Positions 7,804-16,403 of a stretch of DNA of 52,704 nucleotides are shown one piece after another. Location of the stretch: NCBI GenBank assembly GCA_038120295.1, contig JAYOLL010000026.1, positions 1 to 52,704 on the forward strand, read 5' to 3'. Position numbers and translations under genes: made by a program. The notes under the pieces are model-generated. The model was not told the DNA's origin, made no database searches, and saw only the letters and a program-made list of their open reading frames with translations. The first letter of the stretch is position 1. Each line of letters begins with the position of its first letter. Source of the stretch: JAYOEY01 sp038120295. Lineage in GTDB: Bacteria; Pseudomonadota; Alphaproteobacteria; MPNO01; UBA2964.

Positions 7804-8627
7804 CGCGTGTGCGCGGCTTCCGGTTCCTTGTCCTGCGCGTCTTCCTTGCAGCCGCTCTGCTGGCCGGCGCACCGAGCGTTGCGCACTCGCAGGGTATCGG
7901 CCTGCCGGACCAGTCGCGGGATACGCCGATCGAAATCCTTGCTGACGAAGGCATCGAATGGCAGCAGAAGAACCAGGCCTATATCGCTCGCGGCAACGCA
8001 AAGGCGCGTCAGGGCGATGTAACGGTTCGGGGCGATACGCTGACTGCCTACTATCACAAGGGTGCGGGCGGCGGCACAGAGATCTGGCGCATCGACGCCG
8101 AGGGCGACGTCCGGATTACGACGCCGCGTCAAACCGCTTTTGGAACCAAGGGCGTATATGACGTGGAGCGCGGCATCTTCGTTCTCACCGGCGCGCCGCG
8201 CCTGATTTCCGGCACCGAGAAAATAAGCGCCGCGCAAAGCCTGGAGTTTTGGGAGAAGAAGTCTTTGGCGGTGGCGCGCGGCAACGCACTCGCGATTCGC
8301 GAGGACAAGCGTCTACGGGCGGATGTGCTGACAGCTCATTTCGTGACCGGTCGCGACGGCAAAAGCGAAATGAACCGGGTCGAGGCGTTTGACAATGTCG
8401 TCGTTTCGTCACCCAGGGAAATCGTCCGGGCGTCCCGCGGCGTCTACAATACAAAGACGGGGATCATCGTCCTGCGGGGCGGGGTCAAGATTACGCGTGG
8501 CGACGATCAGCTCAACGGCGCGGTCGCCGAGGTAAATCTGAATACCGGCGTGAGCCGCATGCTGAGCGGTGCGCAGAGGCGTGTCCGAGGGTCCTTCAAA
8601 TCCCGGCGAAGTTCTTCGTCGCCGTGA
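7800..8627 (+). CDS. lptA: periplasmic LPS transport protein LptA
   Basis: 275 residues beginning with a cleavable signal peptide (residues about 1-31, core FLVLRVFLAAALLAGAPS, likely cleavage after AHS). An OstA-like domain follows: PIEILADEGIEWQQKNQAYIARGNAKAR ... GDTLTAYYHKG. A second OstA-like repeat covers residues about 150-250. It forms the periplasmic bridge for LPS. Its ATG overlaps the lptC stop (ATGA), indicating translational coupling. The expected next gene, lptB, is displaced by about 1.8 kb. The stop is only 6 bp from the end of the convergent glycosyltransferase gene. Confidence 0.92.
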   Translation: MTRVRGFRFLVLRVFLAAALLAGAPSVAHSQGIGLPDQSRDTPIEILADEGIEWQQKNQAYIARGNAKARQGDVTVRGDTLTAYYHKGAGGGTEIWRIDAEGDVRITTPRQTAFGTKGVYDVERGIFVLTGAPRLISGTEKISAAQSLEFWEKKSLAVARGNALAIREDKRLRADVLTAHFVTGRDGKSEMNRVEAFDNVVVSSPREIVRASRGVYNTKTGIIVLRGGVKITRGDDQLNGAVAEVNLNTGVSRMLSGAQRRVRGSFKSRRSSSSP

Positions 8628-8633
8628 TGTCCC

Positions 8634-9407
8634 TTACCGGTTGCTTTTTGCCTTTTCGCAAAGCTCCAGAATTTTCAGGTGCGTGAGAACCGGGTAGAGG
8701 GCGGAGAAAAGGGCGAGCGCCATTCCCTGCCATCCTTCCCTGTAACCCTTGCGGCTCCAGTAGGACCGGATAAAACGGCTGAAGAACCGGCGCCCGGTCG
8801 AAAGGCGTCGCGGCGTTTCTCCCCGTGCAACTGCGTCCCGGGCGGCAGAGGAACAGTACCAGTCGAGTCGCCTGAACATGTCCGCGATGTCGTCGTCGAC
8901 GAAATGATCGATGTGACCGGTCGCGTCACCGCGCCGGCCTGAAAGATCGATTCGGGGGTGAATGGATCCGCCCAGCCATTTTTTCGAGTCGCGACGGAAC
9001 AGACATGACTTGGCGGCGACGCCGTTATAGGCCCCCCAGCCGTAACGGATCCACTTGCCGCCGAAATGGTTGTGAAACGGAATGACGTAATAATCCGCAG
9101 CATCCGATTCGGTCAGTGTGCGCAGCTCGTCAGCCAGGGCGCGGGAAATCCTTTCGTCGGCATCGAGCTCAAGAATCCAGTCTCCGGTGCATGCCGAGAT
9201 CCCTGCCGTTCGCCTGGCGCCCTCGTCTTCCCAGTCGCCTTCGACGACGCGGGCGCCCATTCTGCGGGCAATGTCGCCCGTGGCGTCCTCCGACCTGTCG
9301 AGCAGAACCACGATTTCGTCGGCGCAGGCGGCGCTCGCGATACAGGTCTCGATCCGGTTTTCCTCGTTCCGCGCCACGACAAGCGCTGAAACGGTCGCGG
9401 TAGTCAC
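8634..9407 (-). CDS. family 2 glycosyltransferase, WaaE/KdtX-like
   Basis: About 257 residues. The GT-A fold opens with VSALVVARNEENRIETCIAS. It carries the nucleotide-sugar/metal-binding LELDADERI and the downstream segment IRYGWGAYNGVAAKSCLFRRDSKKWLGGSIHPRIDL, typical of the WaaE/KdtX subgroup that adds glucose to the LPS inner core. A GTG at 9407 has AGGA 7 bp upstream and is preferred. An ATG at 9422 is in frame but has no clear ribosome site. It points against the surrounding LPS genes and separates lptA from lptB together with the next gene. A role in LPS core decoration is inference from family and neighbours. Confidence 0.85.
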   Translation of the reverse strand: MTTATVSALVVARNEENRIETCIASAACADEIVVLLDRSEDATGDIARRMGARVVEGDWEDEGARRTAGISACTGDWILELDADERISRALADELRTLTESDAADYYVIPFHNHFGGKWIRYGWGAYNGVAAKSCLFRRDSKKWLGGSIHPRIDLSGRRGDATGHIDHFVDDDIADMFRRLDWYCSSAARDAVARGETPRRLSTGRRFFSRFIRSYWSRKGYREGWQGMALALFSALYPVLTHLKILELCEKAKSNR

Positions 9408-9571
9408 TTGTGTATCCTGCATAGTGCTGTCATTGGCGGATTCTGCCGATAGCTGCTATATCTGGCGATCTGTCCGGATACCCGCTCGACAGGCGGTTTT
9501 CCGAAGGATTGAGCCGGATATTTTTCAATGGTTTTTCTATCCGATATTTGCCTGGAGGAAGGCCTTTCAGC

Positions 9572-10258
9572 ATGAAGACTCGCAGGTCTTTTTCCGAACG
9601 GCTTGTTCAGCGTTTTTTTTACAAATATTACGCGCGCAATCTGCTCTACGAGCTGCAGACGAGGGCCCGCGCCGAATCCGCTGACTATGTACAGCAACAA
9701 ATGCAGGAAGCGAGGATTTTTACGTCCCACCGCAGCCTGGTTGAGTTTGCAGCACAGGGTGCTTCCGCTCAAGGGCTGTTTCTGGAGTTCGGCGTCGCCA
9801 CCGGCAATACGATTCGTCAGATAGCCGCGAGCGCGCCGCCGGGAACGACGGTCTTCGGGTTCGACAGTTTTTCCGGGTTGCCCGGCGACTGGACGGGGCA
9901 CGTCGAGACGGCAGGTGCCTTTCGCCAGAGACAGGTCCCAAAGGTTCCCGGAAACGTTACGTTGCTGCAGGGGCTGTTCGAAGAAACCCTGCCGGGGTTC
10001 ATGGCCGAACATGAAGGTCCCGCAAGTTTCGTCCACATAGATTGCGATCTGTACGAATCCACAAGGACCATTCTCGATCATATCGGTCCCCGTCTTCAGT
10101 CAGGTACACGTGTTCTGTTCGACGAATATTTCAACTATCCCGGATGGAAGTTGCACGAGTTCAAGGCCTGGAAAGAGTTTTGCGAGTCCACCGGTACCCG
10201 CTATTCCTATCTCGGTTTTACGTCCCTTGACGGTCGGGTGCTGGTGGAAATCGACTGA
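9572..10258 (+). CDS. TylF/MycF-type SAM-dependent O-methyltransferase
   Basis: 228-residue class I methyltransferase of the TylF/macrocin-O-methyltransferase family, which methylates sugar hydroxyls. Motif I is LFLEFGVATGNTIRQIA. The acidic motif II region is VFGFDSFSGLP, and the metal-ligand region is FVHIDCDLYESTRTIL followed by VLFDEYFNYPGWK. The ATG at 9572 has GGAGG about 12 bp upstream. An in-frame TTG at 9509 has no such site. The upstream 100 bp fall to roughly 47% GC against about 62% for the window, hinting at a separate origin. Methylation of a surface glycan is likely in this setting, but the acceptor is unknown. Confidence 0.82.
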   Translation: MKTRRSFSERLVQRFFYKYYARNLLYELQTRARAESADYVQQQMQEARIFTSHRSLVEFAAQGASAQGLFLEFGVATGNTIRQIAASAPPGTTVFGFDSFSGLPGDWTGHVETAGAFRQRQVPKVPGNVTLLQGLFEETLPGFMAEHEGPASFVHIDCDLYESTRTILDHIGPRLQSGTRVLFDEYFNYPGWKLHEFKAWKEFCESTGTRYSYLGFTSLDGRVLVEID

Positions 10259-10306
10259 CGGTCGACAGGTTTTCGCCGCCTGCGGTTAAACGCTTGTTTT
10301 ATGCCA

Positions 10307-10334
10307 TTGGACCGAACCGGTTTTGCGATATAGT
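10307..10334 (+). promoter_or_regulatory. sigma-70-type promoter upstream of lptB-rpoN
   Basis: TTGGAC (10307-10312) and TATAGT (10329-10334) are separated by 16 bp. They lie about 100 bp before lptB. A promoter is needed here because the methyltransferase insertion cuts lptB off from the kdsD-lptCA transcript. Confidence 0.5.
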
Positions 10335-10432
10335 CGACGGTGGCGGGGCGTTGCCGGCGCAGAATCGGAAATTATCCGGTTTCGACCGGCGGTCGCCTTC
10401 GAAGGCAAATGTAAGAACCCAGGACCTTTCCG

Positions 10433-11233
10433 GTGCCGGAAAACGATAATATGAACGAAAATGTCGCCGTTATGGACCCCGACGACCGGACTCCCCGGCT
10501 TGTTTCGGAGAACCGGGGACTCGTTGTCCAGAATATCGGTAAGGCGTTCAAGAAACGGCCCGTACTCCGCGAAGTGTCGCTGCATGTTCGACGAGGCGAG
10601 GCGGTTGGATTGCTGGGGCCGAACGGCGCTGGAAAGACGACCTGTTTCTACATCGTCACGGGCCTGATCGCCCCCGATTACGGCTCCATATCCCTCGACG
10701 GGAACGATCTGACAAATCTGCCGATGTATCGGCGCGCCCGTATGGGGATCGGCTATCTGCCGCAGGAGGCATCGATTTTTCGTGGCCTCACGGTGGAGAA
10801 CAATATCCGCGCGATGGTCGAGGTTGCCGAGCCGCAGGCTGAACGGCGTGAGGCCCGCATAGAGGACCTGATGGCCGAGTTCTCGATCACGCATCTGAGG
10901 CGGACCCCGGCGGTGGCGCTGTCGGGCGGCGAACGCCGGCGGGTGGAGATCGCGCGTGCGCTGGCTGCCAATCCCGGATTTATCCTGCTTGATGAGCCGC
11001 TTGCCGGGATCGATCCGATTGCGGTGAACGACATCCGCGAACTTGTGTCTCATCTGAAGGATCGCGGGATCGGTGTGCTAATCACCGAGCATAATGTGCG
11101 CGAAACGCTGGACATCGTCGATCGCGCCTACATTCTTTACGATGGCCGCGTACTCATGGATGGCGCACCCGAAGAGATCGTTACCCATGAGGATGTCAGG
11201 CGCGTTTACCTTGGCGAAAGGTTCACCCTGTAA
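10433..11233 (+). CDS. lptB: LPS export ABC transporter ATP-binding protein LptB
   Basis: 266 residues. It powers LPS extraction from the inner membrane as the LptB2FG ATPase. The Walker A motif GPNGAGKT is at residues 62-69, the Q-loop in LPQEASIFRGLTVENN, the signature LSGGERRRVEIARALA, and Walker B FILLDEPLAGIDP. The switch His lies in LITEHNVRETL. The first 28 residues are a non-conserved extension. The GTG at 10433 has AGGA 8 bp upstream. An in-frame ATG at 10451 is possible. lptF and lptG are not in the window. rpoN follows after 40 bp, the usual alphaproteobacterial order. Confidence 0.95.
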   Translation: MPENDNMNENVAVMDPDDRTPRLVSENRGLVVQNIGKAFKKRPVLREVSLHVRRGEAVGLLGPNGAGKTTCFYIVTGLIAPDYGSISLDGNDLTNLPMYRRARMGIGYLPQEASIFRGLTVENNIRAMVEVAEPQAERREARIEDLMAEFSITHLRRTPAVALSGGERRRVEIARALAANPGFILLDEPLAGIDPIAVNDIRELVSHLKDRGIGVLITEHNVRETLDIVDRAYILYDGRVLMDGAPEEIVTHEDVRRVYLGERFTL

Positions 11234-11273
11234 GAGGGTAAACGACCGCTAAGTATATGTAAGGCAAAAGATA

Positions 11274-12914
11274 ATGGCCCTAATTCCCAGATTGGATCTC
11301 AAGACGGTCCAGACTCTGGTGATGACGCCGCAGCTTCAGCAGGCGATAAAACTGCTGCAGCTTAATAATCTTGAACTCTCCGAATATATCGAACAGGAGC
11401 TTGAGCAGAATCCCCTGCTCGAGCGCGAAGATTCCGGTCGGGAAGGAGACGGTCCGGCGTCAGCGTCCGCCGGTGACGCATACGGTGACGCGGACGGCGG
11501 TACGCAGGAGTTCGGGCGGGACGGGGACTCGTCCGCCGAGCTTTCCGCGGATGCGGGCGGCTTTGAAACTGGAGACGAGGGCGCTTTCTCGGCGGAAGGT
11601 TCCGGTGGCGATGACATCGTTCAGCGGGATGCCGTCGAGCTGGTAGGTTCGGAAGACATGTCGTTCGGCGGCGATGATTCGCTCGATGCCGATTACGAAA
11701 ATGTCTGGTCAGGCGATACGGAGAGCAGTATTCCGGCTGGCGGAGACGGCGACTCGCTTCACTGGCAGGTGCAGGGCGCTGGCGGCTTCGATTCGGACGA
11801 TTCCGACATGGAAAACGCGCCCGCCGGCGAAATCGACCTGCGGGATCATCTGCAGGAACAGATCAATATCGATATCAACGATCCGGTGCATCGCCTGATC
11901 GCGTTGCACATGCTCGACAATCTGGACGATGCCGGTTATCTCGCGGCCGATCTCGACGAGATCGCGCAGACGCTGGGATGCGGGTACGAAACGGTCGAAA
12001 CGGTTCTGCAAACGGTGCAGCGTTTCGACCCGCCCGGTATTTTTGCCCGCGATCTTGCCGACTGCCTGCGCATTCAGCTGGAAGACCGCAATCATTTCGA
12101 CCCGGCGATCCAGATCGTAATCGAGAATCTGGACATGCTGGGGCGCCGGGAGTTCAAGGAGCTGAAGCGGCTTTGCGGGGTGACGGCAGAGGATTTCGCC
12201 CACATGGTGGACGAGATCAAGACGCTGAACCCGAAGCCCGCACTGGCCTTCGATCACTCAGTCGCGCAGCCCGTCATCCCCGATGTGAGCGTTCGCAGGG
12301 GGCCCGAAGGCGGCTGGGTCGTTGAACTCAACAGCGACACGTTGCCGCGCGTCCTGATCAACAACCGGTACCATACCGAGATCGCGCGCTCGGCGAGTCG
12401 CAAGGAGGACAAGGAGTACATCGCCGAGTGCTATCAGTCGGCGAACTGGCTTGTGCGGGCTCTTCACCAGCGCGCACAGACGATCATGAAAGTGTCGTCC
12501 GAGATTGTCCGGCAGCAGGAAGATTTTATGGAGCGGGGGGTCCAGTATCTGAGGCCGCTGGTGCTTCGCAATATCGCCGAGGCCCTCGATATTCACGAGA
12601 GCACCGTGAGCCGCGTGACGAACAACAAGTACATTACGACGCCGCGCGGAATTTTCGAGTTGAAATATTTCTTTACCTTTGCCATCGGCGACAAGGAGGA
12701 TGGCGAGGCGGCGTCGGCTGAGGCGGTCCGGTTCCGCATCAGGTCGCTGATCGATTCCGAGTCGGTCGATAACGTATTGTCGGACGATAAGATCGTCTCG
12801 ATCCTGCAGGGGGCTGGCGTCGACATAGCGCGTCGGACGGTCGCCAAATACCGGGAATCGATGCGAATTCCGTCTTCGGTGCAGAGACGGCGCGAGAAAA
12901 CTCTTCACCTCTAG
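11274..12914 (+). CDS. rpoN: RNA polymerase sigma-54 factor RpoN
   Basis: 546 residues. Region I (1-50) is Gln/Leu-rich, with LVMTPQLQQAIKLLQL, and contacts bacterial enhancer-binding activators. Region II (about 55-190) is a long acidic Gly/Asp/Glu/Ser-rich linker. The core-binding domain follows, then the DNA-binding helix-turn-helix and the RpoN box ARRTVAKYRE near the C-terminus. It directs transcription from -24/-12 promoters, typically of nitrogen and carbon genes. Its place just before hpf and ptsN is a widely conserved arrangement. Confidence 0.97.
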   Translation: MALIPRLDLKTVQTLVMTPQLQQAIKLLQLNNLELSEYIEQELEQNPLLEREDSGREGDGPASASAGDAYGDADGGTQEFGRDGDSSAELSADAGGFETGDEGAFSAEGSGGDDIVQRDAVELVGSEDMSFGGDDSLDADYENVWSGDTESSIPAGGDGDSLHWQVQGAGGFDSDDSDMENAPAGEIDLRDHLQEQINIDINDPVHRLIALHMLDNLDDAGYLAADLDEIAQTLGCGYETVETVLQTVQRFDPPGIFARDLADCLRIQLEDRNHFDPAIQIVIENLDMLGRREFKELKRLCGVTAEDFAHMVDEIKTLNPKPALAFDHSVAQPVIPDVSVRRGPEGGWVVELNSDTLPRVLINNRYHTEIARSASRKEDKEYIAECYQSANWLVRALHQRAQTIMKVSSEIVRQQEDFMERGVQYLRPLVLRNIAEALDIHESTVSRVTNNKYITTPRGIFELKYFFTFAIGDKEDGEAASAEAVRFRIRSLIDSESVDNVLSDDKIVSILQGAGVDIARRTVAKYRESMRIPSSVQRRREKTLHL

Positions 12915-13010
12915 ACCGGACCGCCTGTTCGACCCGTTGGGTCGCCCAGGAGGACTTCTGGACATGCATTCGGGCAAACATTGGCGCGGCCTGTCGGATT
13001 GACGGATCGA

Positions 13011-13039
13011 TTGACTTGCTTCGGGGCGGGCACTAAGTT
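13011..13039 (+). promoter_or_regulatory. sigma-70-type promoter for hpf-ptsN
   Basis: TTGACT at 13011-13016 and TAAGTT at 13034-13039 are spaced by 17 bp. They lie within the 224-bp gap between rpoN and hpf. GGGGCG at 13023-13028 and CGCCCC at 13041-13046 form a short inverted repeat around the -10, a possible control site. No other feature was seen in the gap. Confidence 0.5.
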
Positions 13040-13138
13040 GCGCCCCTTCTCGTCTGGGCGTTTATGCCGTTCCTCTCGGCCGGCCTGAATTCGAGCCGGA
13101 TGCATGCGCGGCGAGAGAAGAAACCTGGAAGTAAGCGA

Positions 13139-13723
13139 ATGAAAGTAACCGTCACAGGAAAGCAGATAGACGTGGGCGATGCGCTCAGCGGTCATGTCGA
13201 ATCGCGGCTGACCGATATCGTCGAAAAGTATTTCGACCAACCCGTGGATGCGGCGACGGTGTTTTCAAAGCAGGGCAAGAGCGGAGAGTTGCGCGCCGAC
13301 GTAACGGTGCATGTCGGGCGCAATATTCAGATGCACGGTCGTGGCCTTGCCGGCGACGCTTATGGCGCCTTCGATCTCGCCGCGGAGCGGATCGCCAAAC
13401 AGCTGCGCCGTTACAAGCGCCGGCTGCGCGATCATCACCGCAAGGAAGGCGCCGACGAGGCGGAGGTGATGGCCCAGAAATACGTGCTGGTTCCTGAAAA
13501 TATTGAAGACGACGAACAGGAGACGGGTTCGGATAATCCGGTCGTGATCGCCGAAACCACCATGCCGGTTGAATCGCTTACGGTCGGCGAGGCGGTGATG
13601 CGCATGGATCTGGCGGACACCACGGCGTTGATGTTCAGGAACCGGGCGCATGGCGGCCTCAACATGGTTTATCGTCGGGCCGACGGAAATATCGGCTGGA
13701 TCGACCCGGAGGGAAGTCCGTAA
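13139..13723 (+). CDS. hpf: ribosome hibernation-promoting factor, long form
   Basis: 194 residues. The N-terminal S30AE/YfiA domain (about 1-110, beginning MKVTVTGKQIDVGDALSGHV) binds the 30S decoding region in stationary phase. The C-terminal domain (about 130-190, with PVESLTVGEAVMRMDLADTTALMFRN) is the dimerisation module of long HPF that joins ribosomes into 100S particles. The frame is open 75 bp upstream, but the ATG at 13139 has GGAA 8 bp before it and matches the family N-terminus. ptsN follows after 65 bp. Confidence 0.94.
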   Translation: MKVTVTGKQIDVGDALSGHVESRLTDIVEKYFDQPVDAATVFSKQGKSGELRADVTVHVGRNIQMHGRGLAGDAYGAFDLAAERIAKQLRRYKRRLRDHHRKEGADEAEVMAQKYVLVPENIEDDEQETGSDNPVVIAETTMPVESLTVGEAVMRMDLADTTALMFRNRAHGGLNMVYRRADGNIGWIDPEGSP

Positions 13724-13788
13724 CGATCGGGTTCTGTCGAACCGGAACACTGAAGGACCCGCGCCGGGCGGGCCGGAGAACGGAAAGA

Positions 13789-14253
13789 ATGGAAATCAAC
13801 GATCTGTTGACGCAGAAAGCAGTCCTGACCGGCATAAAAGCCACCAGCAAGAAACAGACGATACAGGAGCTGGCGCACCGGGCCTCCGAGATCGCCGGCG
13901 TTCCGGAACGCACGATTTTCGATGTTTTGCTCGAACGCGAACGCCTCGGAACTACCGGCGTGGGGCGTGGTATCGCTATCCCTCACGGAAAACTCTCCGA
14001 AGTCGACAGGCTATACGGGCTGTTCGCGAGGCTTGAAGTACCGGTGGATTTCGATGCGGTCGACGGGCAACCCGTCGATCTCATGTTCCTGCTGCTGGCG
14101 CCGGAAGAGGCCGGCGCCGATCATTTGAAGGCGCTCGCCCGGATATCCCGCCTTTTTCGCGATGCTGACCTGTGCGACCGGCTCCGCAGGACAAGCGACT
14201 CCGAGGAACTTCTGGAACTGTTGACCCGGGGCGTTTCCGCAAACGCCGCCTGA
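13789..14253 (+). CDS. ptsN: PTS-Ntr EIIA component PtsN
   Basis: 154-residue cytoplasmic EIIA-Ntr regulator. The phosphorylatable histidine is His66 in RGIAIPHGKL. The fold continues through DGQPVDLMFLLLAPEEAGADHLKALARISRLFRD, a typical PTS_EIIA_2 stretch. It receives phosphate from EI-Ntr via HPr/NPr and tunes potassium, nitrogen and carbon regulation. HPr and HprK are encoded near 43-45 kb in this same window. EI-Ntr (ptsP) is not present. The gene converges on the Hsp20 gene. Confidence 0.95.
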   Translation: MEINDLLTQKAVLTGIKATSKKQTIQELAHRASEIAGVPERTIFDVLLERERLGTTGVGRGIAIPHGKLSEVDRLYGLFARLEVPVDFDAVDGQPVDLMFLLLAPEEAGADHLKALARISRLFRDADLCDRLRRTSDSEELLELLTRGVSANAA

Positions 14254-14268
14254 GATCGCGCTCGGCGA

Positions 14269-14736
14269 TTAGCCCTTAACATTCTCCACTTCGATCGCGG
14301 ACGGCGGATTGTCTGCTGTCCTCCCGCCGTTGCGGGTGATTTCTATAACCCATTGCCTGCTTTCCGCGGGGGGGCGAACGAGGTCGACATGGAGAAGGCC
14401 GTTGTCCAGCGTCGCGCCGACCGTATCGATCCCTTCGGCAAGAACGAACGACCTTTGAAACTGACGCGCCGCGATACCGCGGTGCAGAAAGACCTTCGAC
14501 CCGTCGTCGGTCTGTTTGCCCCGGATGACGAGCTGCCGGTCTTCGACCGTTACCGACAGGTCGCTTTCCGTAAAACCGGCGACCGCGAGCGTAATGCGAA
14601 GGCCGTCCTGGCCGACCTGTTCGATATTGTAGGGCGGGTACCCGTCGGACGACGACTTGGCGGTGCGGTCCAGCAGTCGTTCGAGTTCGTCGAACCCGAG
14701 AAGATAGGGGCTGTTGAACAGGGGGGCACGGGACAT
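14269..14736 (-). CDS. Hsp20/alpha-crystallin family small heat-shock protein
   Basis: 155-residue ATP-independent holdase chaperone of the IbpA type. A short N-terminal arm begins with MSRAPLFNSPYLLGFDELERLLDR. The alpha-crystallin domain spans about residues 32-128 (PPYNIEQVGQDGLRITLAVAGF, then SVTVEDRQLVIRGKQ). A C-terminal tail carries SAIEVENV, near the I-x-V anchoring motif. The ATG at 14736 has AAGGA 7 bp upstream. The frame is open 111 bp further but without family similarity. Confidence 0.93.
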   Translation of the reverse strand: MSRAPLFNSPYLLGFDELERLLDRTAKSSSDGYPPYNIEQVGQDGLRITLAVAGFTESDLSVTVEDRQLVIRGKQTDDGSKVFLHRGIAARQFQRSFVLAEGIDTVGATLDNGLLHVDLVRPPAESRQWVIEITRNGGRTADNPPSAIEVENVKG

Positions 14737-14966
14737 CGGCAATTCCTTTCCAGCCTCTCCGAATGAGCAGGCGTCGACCCGGCCTGCCGGTATGACATGC
14801 CAGGCGGCCCCGGGTCCGAAACGGCGCTCGGTAAGATATTGTGCCAAATCCGGCGGGATTCAACCCGGTTACGACGCAGAACGATTTTCGCTGACGCGAA
14901 ACTGCATCCCGCCTATCCTGAGTTGCACGATATTATCGGGTGTGTCCCGGCGGCAATGGTGGAGCG

Positions 14967-16364
14967 ATGCAGGATAAATTTGTGCGCGATCTTCAGGAGT
15001 TGCCGAAAACCATTCGCGATAGCGTCTGGTCCGAGGAGCTGGAAGGTCGGGGTTTCTGGTCAGCATTCGGAGTCCGGCTGTTGCGGTTGGTCTGGGCTGT
15101 CGTCCGGGACCTGCGCAGCGGCGATCCCAGCCTGCGCGCCATGAGCCTCGTCTACACCACCATTCTTTCTCTGGTGCCCCTGCTCGCCGTCAGTTTCTCG
15201 GTCCTCAAGGGTTTCGGCGTCCATGAGGAACTCGAGACCATGATGATGCGGTCTCTGCTGCCGCTCGGCGAACAGGGCGTCGAGATCGGCATCCGTATCA
15301 TCGAGTTCGTCGACAATGTGAAGGTAGGCGTGCTGGGCTCGGTTGGTCTCGGACTGTTGCTCTATACGGTCGTTTCCCTGATGCAGAAGATCGAACGCGC
15401 CTTCAACCGAACATGGCGCGTGTCCCAGGAACGGCCGTTTTCCCAGCGCTTTGCGGGCTACCTGTCGGTGGTGATCGTCGGGCCGGTTCTGGTATTCAGC
15501 TCGATGGGGCTGACGGCGACGCTGATGAGCACAGACATCGTCGCAGCGATTTCCGCCGTTGAACCGTTCGGCACCGTCATGGGTTGGGCCAGCGCCCTGT
15601 TGCCGTTCGCGCTTGTCGTAGGCGCATTCACCTTCATCTACGTCTTTATGCCGAATACGTCGGTTAACCCCGTCTCCGCCTTTACCGGATCGCTGGTCGC
15701 AAGTTCTCTCTGGCATCTCGCCGGCTGGGTCTTCGCGTCATTCGTCGTCTCGTCGGCGCAATACACGGCGATCTACTCGGCGTTCGCCGCGCTTATCGTT
15801 TTCATGCTCTGGCTTCATGTTTCCTGGCTGGTTCTGCTGATCGGCGCCAGCGTGGCGTATTATCACCAGAACCCCGAAATGACAGACGTTTTTGCCGGCG
15901 ACGCGGCGCCCAGTCCGCGAATGACGGAGCGGCTTTCGATCGCGCTGCTGACTGAAATCGGGGCGGCTTTCGACAAGGGAGAGGCCCGTTCGACCACGGC
16001 GGAACTGGCCGACCGGTTGCACATTCCCCGGGAGACGGCGGCCGGTCTTCTGGCGACGTTGCAGGACAAGGGCTTCGTTCTTGCCGTCGCGCAGCCGGAA
16101 CAATGGATGCCGGCGCATCCGCTCGAGAAAATTTCTCTTGATACCGCAATAGCGGCGATCCGGGCCGCAGGAGAGTTCGGCCGGCTGTCGCCGGAACGCG
16201 CATGGCTGCCTGAACCGGTCGAAGAGCTTGTTGCAGGGGTCGAAGCCGGGGGCGCTGCATCGATACAGGGCCTGACGCTCAAGGACCTTGTAGACCGGAA
16301 GGATCGTTCCCAGACTGCTTCGGTCGCGCGGCTGCACGAACGGGATGCAGCAACGGGAGATTAG
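14967..16364 (+). CDS. YihY/BrkB family inner-membrane protein with C-terminal winged-helix-like region
   Basis: About 465 residues. Residues about 25-300 form the YihY/BrkB multi-helix membrane domain: LRAMSLVYTTILSLVPLLAVSFS, FVYTTV-like helices, TFIYVFMPNTSVNPVSAFTGS, and YSAFAALIVFMLWLHVSWLVLLIGA. Residues about 315-400 read as a cytoplasmic winged helix (TTAELADRLHIPRETAAGLLATLQDKGFVL). The family was once called ribonuclease BN, which is considered an error; its role is unclear. The start is uncertain: ATG 14967 has GGTGGAG only 2 bp before it, and a GTG at 14940 is possible. Confidence 0.82.
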   Translation: MQDKFVRDLQELPKTIRDSVWSEELEGRGFWSAFGVRLLRLVWAVVRDLRSGDPSLRAMSLVYTTILSLVPLLAVSFSVLKGFGVHEELETMMMRSLLPLGEQGVEIGIRIIEFVDNVKVGVLGSVGLGLLLYTVVSLMQKIERAFNRTWRVSQERPFSQRFAGYLSVVIVGPVLVFSSMGLTATLMSTDIVAAISAVEPFGTVMGWASALLPFALVVGAFTFIYVFMPNTSVNPVSAFTGSLVASSLWHLAGWVFASFVVSSAQYTAIYSAFAALIVFMLWLHVSWLVLLIGASVAYYHQNPEMTDVFAGDAAPSPRMTERLSIALLTEIGAAFDKGEARSTTAELADRLHIPRETAAGLLATLQDKGFVLAVAQPEQWMPAHPLEKISLDTAIAAIRAAGEFGRLSPERAWLPEPVEELVAGVEAGGAASIQGLTLKDLVDRKDRSQTASVARLHERDAATGD

Positions 16365-16366
16365 GG

Positions 16367-16403
16367 AAACATGAGCTACAGGAGCAGGAAAACATGAGCT
16401 ACA
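16367..16403. repeat. 14-bp direct repeat duplicating the usp start region
   Basis: AAACATGAGCTACA occurs at 16367-16380 and again at 16390-16403. The second copy contains the start codon of the Usp gene. The first copy creates an ATG that would read an 8-codon peptide (MSYRSRKT) ending in an ATGA overlap with the true start. Confidence 0.85.
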
